Positions 29,734-32,665 of a DNA stretch of 32,665 bases are shown piece after piece. Source of the stretch: Bacillus sp. JCM 19058. GTDB lineage: Bacteria; Bacillota; Bacilli; Bacillales_H; Bacillaceae_D. Under the pieces are notes generated by a model, which worked only from the letters and a program-made list of their open reading frames with translations, was not told the origin of the DNA and ran no database searches. The stretch lies in NCBI GenBank assembly GCA_001310555.1, contig BAXO01000062.1, positions 1 through 32,665 on the forward strand, in the 5' to 3' direction. The translations under genes and the position numbers were made by a program. Each line of letters opens with the position of its first letter. The first letter of the stretch is position 1.

Positions 29734-29759
29734 TCACTTACATTAAGTGATCAGATCAC
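29734..29759 (+). promoter_or_regulatory. Overlapping inverted repeats, candidate lut operator
   Basis: TCACTTA-CAT-TAAGTGA (29734-29750) is a perfect 7-bp inverted repeat. It overlaps GTGATC-A-GATCAC (29747-29759), a perfect 6-bp repeat. Both lie at or just after the predicted transcription start and 29 bases before lutA. The second has the layout of GntR/FadR-type operators such as that reported for LutR. No regulator gene is in the window. Confidence 0.55.
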
Positions 29760-29787
29760 CATATCATTCACGAAGGAGTCACATATT

Positions 29788-30516
29788 ATGAAGGTTTCGC
29801 TGTTTATTACTTGTTTAGCGGATGTATTTTACCCCAATGTCGGAAAAGACGTAGTTGAAGTATTGGAGCGGCTCGGCTGCAAGGTAGACTTTCCAGCTCA
29901 GCAAACCTGCTGCGGTCAACCGGCTTTCAATAGCGGCTATCACCGAGAAACAAAGGAGGTAGCAAAAAATATGATTCGGGCATTTGCGAATGCTGAATAT
30001 GTTGTTACCCCTTCCGGATCTTGCGGGGCTATGCTCAAGGAATATCCGCATTTGTTCGAAGGCGATGAACAATGGTTTGACAAGGCGAAGGAATTAGCAG
30101 AGAAAACGTACGAATTTACTCAGTTTATCGTCGATGTTTTGAAGCAAGAGGATCTCGGTGCGAGATTTCCCGTCAAAGCGACGTACCACACTTCATGTCA
30201 TATGACGCGCCTCCTTGGCGTAACGGAAGCGCCGATGAAACTATTGGAAAAGGTGGAAGGGTTAGAGTTTACTAGTTTGTTCAACAAGGAAAACTGCTGC
30301 GGCTTTGGCGGGACATTTTCGGTAAAAATGGTACCGATTTCAGAGCAAATGGTAAACGAAAAGGTGCAGCATATTGAAGAAACGGGAGCCGATGTGTTAA
30401 TTGGTGCTGATTGCGGCTGCTTAATGAATATTGGCGGGCGAATCGACAGGCAAGGGAAGGAAATTGAAGTCATGCATATCGCGCAAGTATTGAATAAAAA
30501 AATAGGAGGTGAGTAG
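29788..30516 (+). CDS. lutA: LutA, CCG-domain subunit of lactate oxidation
   Basis: LutABC converts L-lactate to pyruvate with iron-sulfur electron transfer. The 242-residue LutA has two cysteine-rich CCG domains: [14 protein letters not shown] with SGSCGAM in the first, and [21 protein letters not shown] and [10 protein letters not shown] in the second. GAAGGAG precedes ATG 29788. The frame is intact. It is two bases upstream of lutB, with the lutB ribosome site (GGAGGTGA) spanning its end. Confidence 0.95.
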   Translation: MKVSLFITCLADVFYPNVGKDVVEVLERLGCKVDFPAQQTCCGQPAFNSGYHRETKEVAKNMIRAFANAEYVVTPSGSCGAMLKEYPHLFEGDEQWFDKAKELAEKTYEFTQFIVDVLKQEDLGARFPVKATYHTSCHMTRLLGVTEAPMKLLEKVEGLEFTSLFNKENCCGFGGTFSVKMVPISEQMVNEKVQHIEETGADVLIGADCGCLMNIGGRIDRQGKEIEVMHIAQVLNKKIGGE

Positions 30517-30518
30517 CG

Positions 30519-31943
30519 ATGGCAATGAAAATTGGCGAAATCGAATTTTTTTGGCCGAATCGACAAAGGAATTAAGGATGACTTTATGCGAAAGGCAGTC
30601 GTTTCTGCTCAGGATCGCCTTAAAAACGGGCGCGTTCATGCAGCTGAGGAGCTCGGAGATTGGGAGGATTGGCGCGAGCTGGCGGAAGAGATCCGCCAGC
30701 ACACACTCGAAAATCTCGATTATTATTTGAAGCAGCTGTCTGAGCAGGTTGCCGAACAAGGCGGCCATGTTTTTTTCGCGCAAACGGGGGAAGAAGCGAA
30801 TGAATATATTAAGAGCATAGCTGCTAGAAAAAAATGCGAAAAAAAATTATTAAAGCGAAATCGATGGTTACGGAAGAAATCAGCATGAATGAAGCTCTCG
30901 AGGAATTAGGCTGCGAAGTGATCGAATCCGATCTAGGCGAATATATTTTACAAATTGACGACCATGAACCGCCTTCGCATATCGTCGCGCCAGCTTTGCA
31001 TAAAAATAAAGACCAAATCCGCGATACGTTTAAAACGAAAAAAGGTTATACGAAATCTTCAAAGCCGGAAGAGCTGGCGCGTTTTGCACGGGAACAGCTG
31101 CGGGAGGAATTTTTGACGGCGGATCTAGGGATTACCGGTTGCAATTTTGCTGTGGCTGAATCCGGGACAATTACGCTAGTCACGAATGAAGGCAATGCTC
31201 GTTTGGCTACTGCGCTACCGAAGACGCAAATTACCGTCATGGGGATGGAACGGATCGTCCCGACGTGGCAGGAGCTTGACATAATGGTCAGTATGCTTTG
31301 TAGAAGTGCGGTAGGGCAGAAGCTGACGAGCTATGTGACCGGATTGACAGGGCCTAAACGTGAGGGAGAGGCGGACGGTCCGGAAGAATTTCATCTCGTT
31401 ATTGTTGATAATGGTCGTTCCCGCATTCTCGGAACTGAATTTCAATCCGCGTTGCACTGCATTCGCTGTGCGGCCTGTATTAATGTTTGTCCGATTTACC
31501 GTCATATCGGCGGTCATTCCTACGGTTCGATTTATCCAGGGCCGATTGGTGCAGTATTATCTCCGTTACTTGGCGGATATGATGATTATAAAGAGCTGCC
31601 GTATGCTTCGAGCCTTTGCGCTGCTTGTACAGATGCATGCCCGGTAAAAATACCACTCCACGACTTGTTAATTAAGCATCGCCGTAACATTGTTGAAGAG
31701 CAGGGAAAAGCTCCCTTCGGTGAAAAGCTGGCAATGAAAGGCTTTGGCTTAGCTGCCAAATCCTCGAAGCTATTTAATAACGCAACAAAAGTGGCACCAA
31801 CGGTAATGGGGCCGTTTGCCAAGGAGGGGAAAATATCGAAAGGACCAGGTCCAGTTAAGCCATGGACCGATATTCGAGATTTTCCGGAACCAAGTAAGCA
31901 ATCCTTTAGACAATGGTATGCGAAACGAGAAAAGGAGAAATAA
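30519..31943 (+). CDS. lutB: LutB, iron-sulfur subunit of lactate oxidation, three frameshifts
   Basis: The corrected product is 473 residues. After an LUD-fold domain ([25 protein letters not shown]) come two [4Fe-4S] motifs, [12 protein letters not shown] (Cys from about residue 313) and CAACTDACP (from about 366), and a C-terminal helical region. ATG 30519 begins [20 protein letters not shown] once a seven-T run (30546-30552) is read as six. Two A runs, 30828-30834 and 30839-30846, each carry one base too many; corrected, they read [18 protein letters not shown]. Co-transcribed with lutA and lutC. Confidence 0.94.
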
Positions 31944-31944
31944 G

Positions 31945-32664
31945 ATGAAAACAGGAACCATTCAGCATCAGGATCGATTTTTAGACACGATCGCAGAAAA
32001 TCTCGGGCGTCCCCGGCGTACAGAAAAGGTAACGCTTCCGAGGTGGCGCAAGCAGCCGCAGCTTCATGTATATAAAGATGAAAACAGGGAGCAGCTAGTT
32101 GAACGATTAAGAGAACAATGTACTCGGATTCATACCGATTTTTCGCTCGTTCAGCTAGAAGAGTTGTCTGAACACTTAGCGAAAACCATTGAGGAAATGA
32201 ACGGAGAACGGCTCATCTACTGGAAGGATGAGCGGTTTGCACACTTTCAGCTAACAGAGCTGTTTCAGCAGCTGGAGGACGATGGGAAAAGCCTGCATGA
32301 GTGGGAGGCGGACAGAGAAAAAGCCAATATCGTCTTTGCTGAAAAAGCCGATATTGGCATCACGTTTTCTGACGTGACTTTAGCAGAATCGGGAACGGTT
32401 GTATTGCTGAGCCATGCTGATAAAGGTCGATCTGTCAGCCTTTTACCGACAAACTATATCGCGATTATCCCCAAAAGTACGATCGTACGGCGGTTGACGC
32501 AGGCTACGGACCAACTGCACGAGCTTGCTCAAGCCTCTGGCACCTTTCCGTCCTGCGTCAATTTTATATCAGGACCGAGCAACAGTGCCGATATTGAAAT
32601 GAACTTAGTCGTTGGTGTACACGGTCCGATACGTGCTGCCTACATCGTTATTGAAGATTGCTAA
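31945..32664 (+). CDS. lutC: LutC, LUD-domain subunit of lactate oxidation
   Basis: An intact 239-residue frame from ATG 31945, one base after the lutB stop, with AAAGGAG upstream. The LUD domain shows ADIGITFSDVTLAESGTVVL, LLPTNYIAIIPKSTIV and the C-terminal ISGPSNSADIEMNLVVGVHGP. It completes lutABC. The stop TAA is at 32662-32664, so the gene is whole although the window ends one base later. Confidence 0.94.
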   Translation: MKTGTIQHQDRFLDTIAENLGRPRRTEKVTLPRWRKQPQLHVYKDENREQLVERLREQCTRIHTDFSLVQLEELSEHLAKTIEEMNGERLIYWKDERFAHFQLTELFQQLEDDGKSLHEWEADREKANIVFAEKADIGITFSDVTLAESGTVVLLSHADKGRSVSLLPTNYIAIIPKSTIVRRLTQATDQLHELAQASGTFPSCVNFISGPSNSADIEMNLVVGVHGPIRAAYIVIEDC

Positions 32665-32665
32665 A

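Overview
The window comes from a low-to-moderate-GC, endospore-forming Bacillaceae bacterium. The main evidence is gene order. SafA tail, a YhcN/CoxA-type lipoprotein, yebC, bofC, ruvAB, queA, tgt, yajC, a TIGR04086 membrane gene, spoVB, comN, secDF, lapA, recJ, apt, relA, dtd, hisS-aspS, a 6S RNA and tcdA follow the Bacillus subtilis safA-to-yrvM block almost gene for gene. Sporulation genes (safA, coxA-like, bofC, spoVB) confirm a spore former. The genus cannot be fixed from the sequence.

Layout. 1-4.5 kb: spore coat and cortex genes and YebC, interrupted by a convergent GNAT acetyltransferase / aminoglycoside-phosphotransferase-like pair, then bofC. 4.6-9 kb: DNA repair and tRNA modification (ruvA, ruvB, a DUF2905 gene, queA, tgt, yajC) in one direction. 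9.2-11.4 kb: two minus-strand membrane-protein genes (TIGR04086, spoVB). 11.7-14.5 kb: comN and the SecDF translocase, with a strong promoter and a folded leader before secD. 14.7-21 kb: lapA, recJ, apt, relA, dtd. 21-22.7 kb: an accessory segment with an unrecognised minus-strand gene, a ThuA-like gene and a 49-codon ORF. 22.7-26.1 kb: a T-box-controlled hisS-aspS operon. 26.2-27.9 kb: a SAM-riboswitch-controlled homoserine dehydrogenase gene and a small convergent gene. 28-29.3 kb: 6S RNA and tcdA. 29.7-32.7 kb: a complete lutABC lactate-oxidation operon.

Regulation that can be read: sigma-A promoters before secDF, recJ, relA, hisS, hom, tcdA and lutA; a His T-box; an S-box; 6S RNA; an overlapping pair of inverted repeats at lutA; and many intrinsic terminators.

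The dominant oddity is pervasive frameshifting. I count about 35 single-base indels inside otherwise well-conserved genes, including essential ones (hisS has four, aspS three). Insertions lie almost only in A/T runs read as 7 or 8 bases. Deletions lie mostly in short runs. In each case one base restores family length and motifs. This is best explained by base-calling or assembly error, so the affected genes are annotated as full-length CDS with corrected spans. I found no CRISPR array, insertion sequence, prophage, tRNA or rRNA, and no convincing novel multi-gene system. The best leads are the secDF leader, the hidden minus-strand gene at 21.0-21.4 kb and the lut operator.
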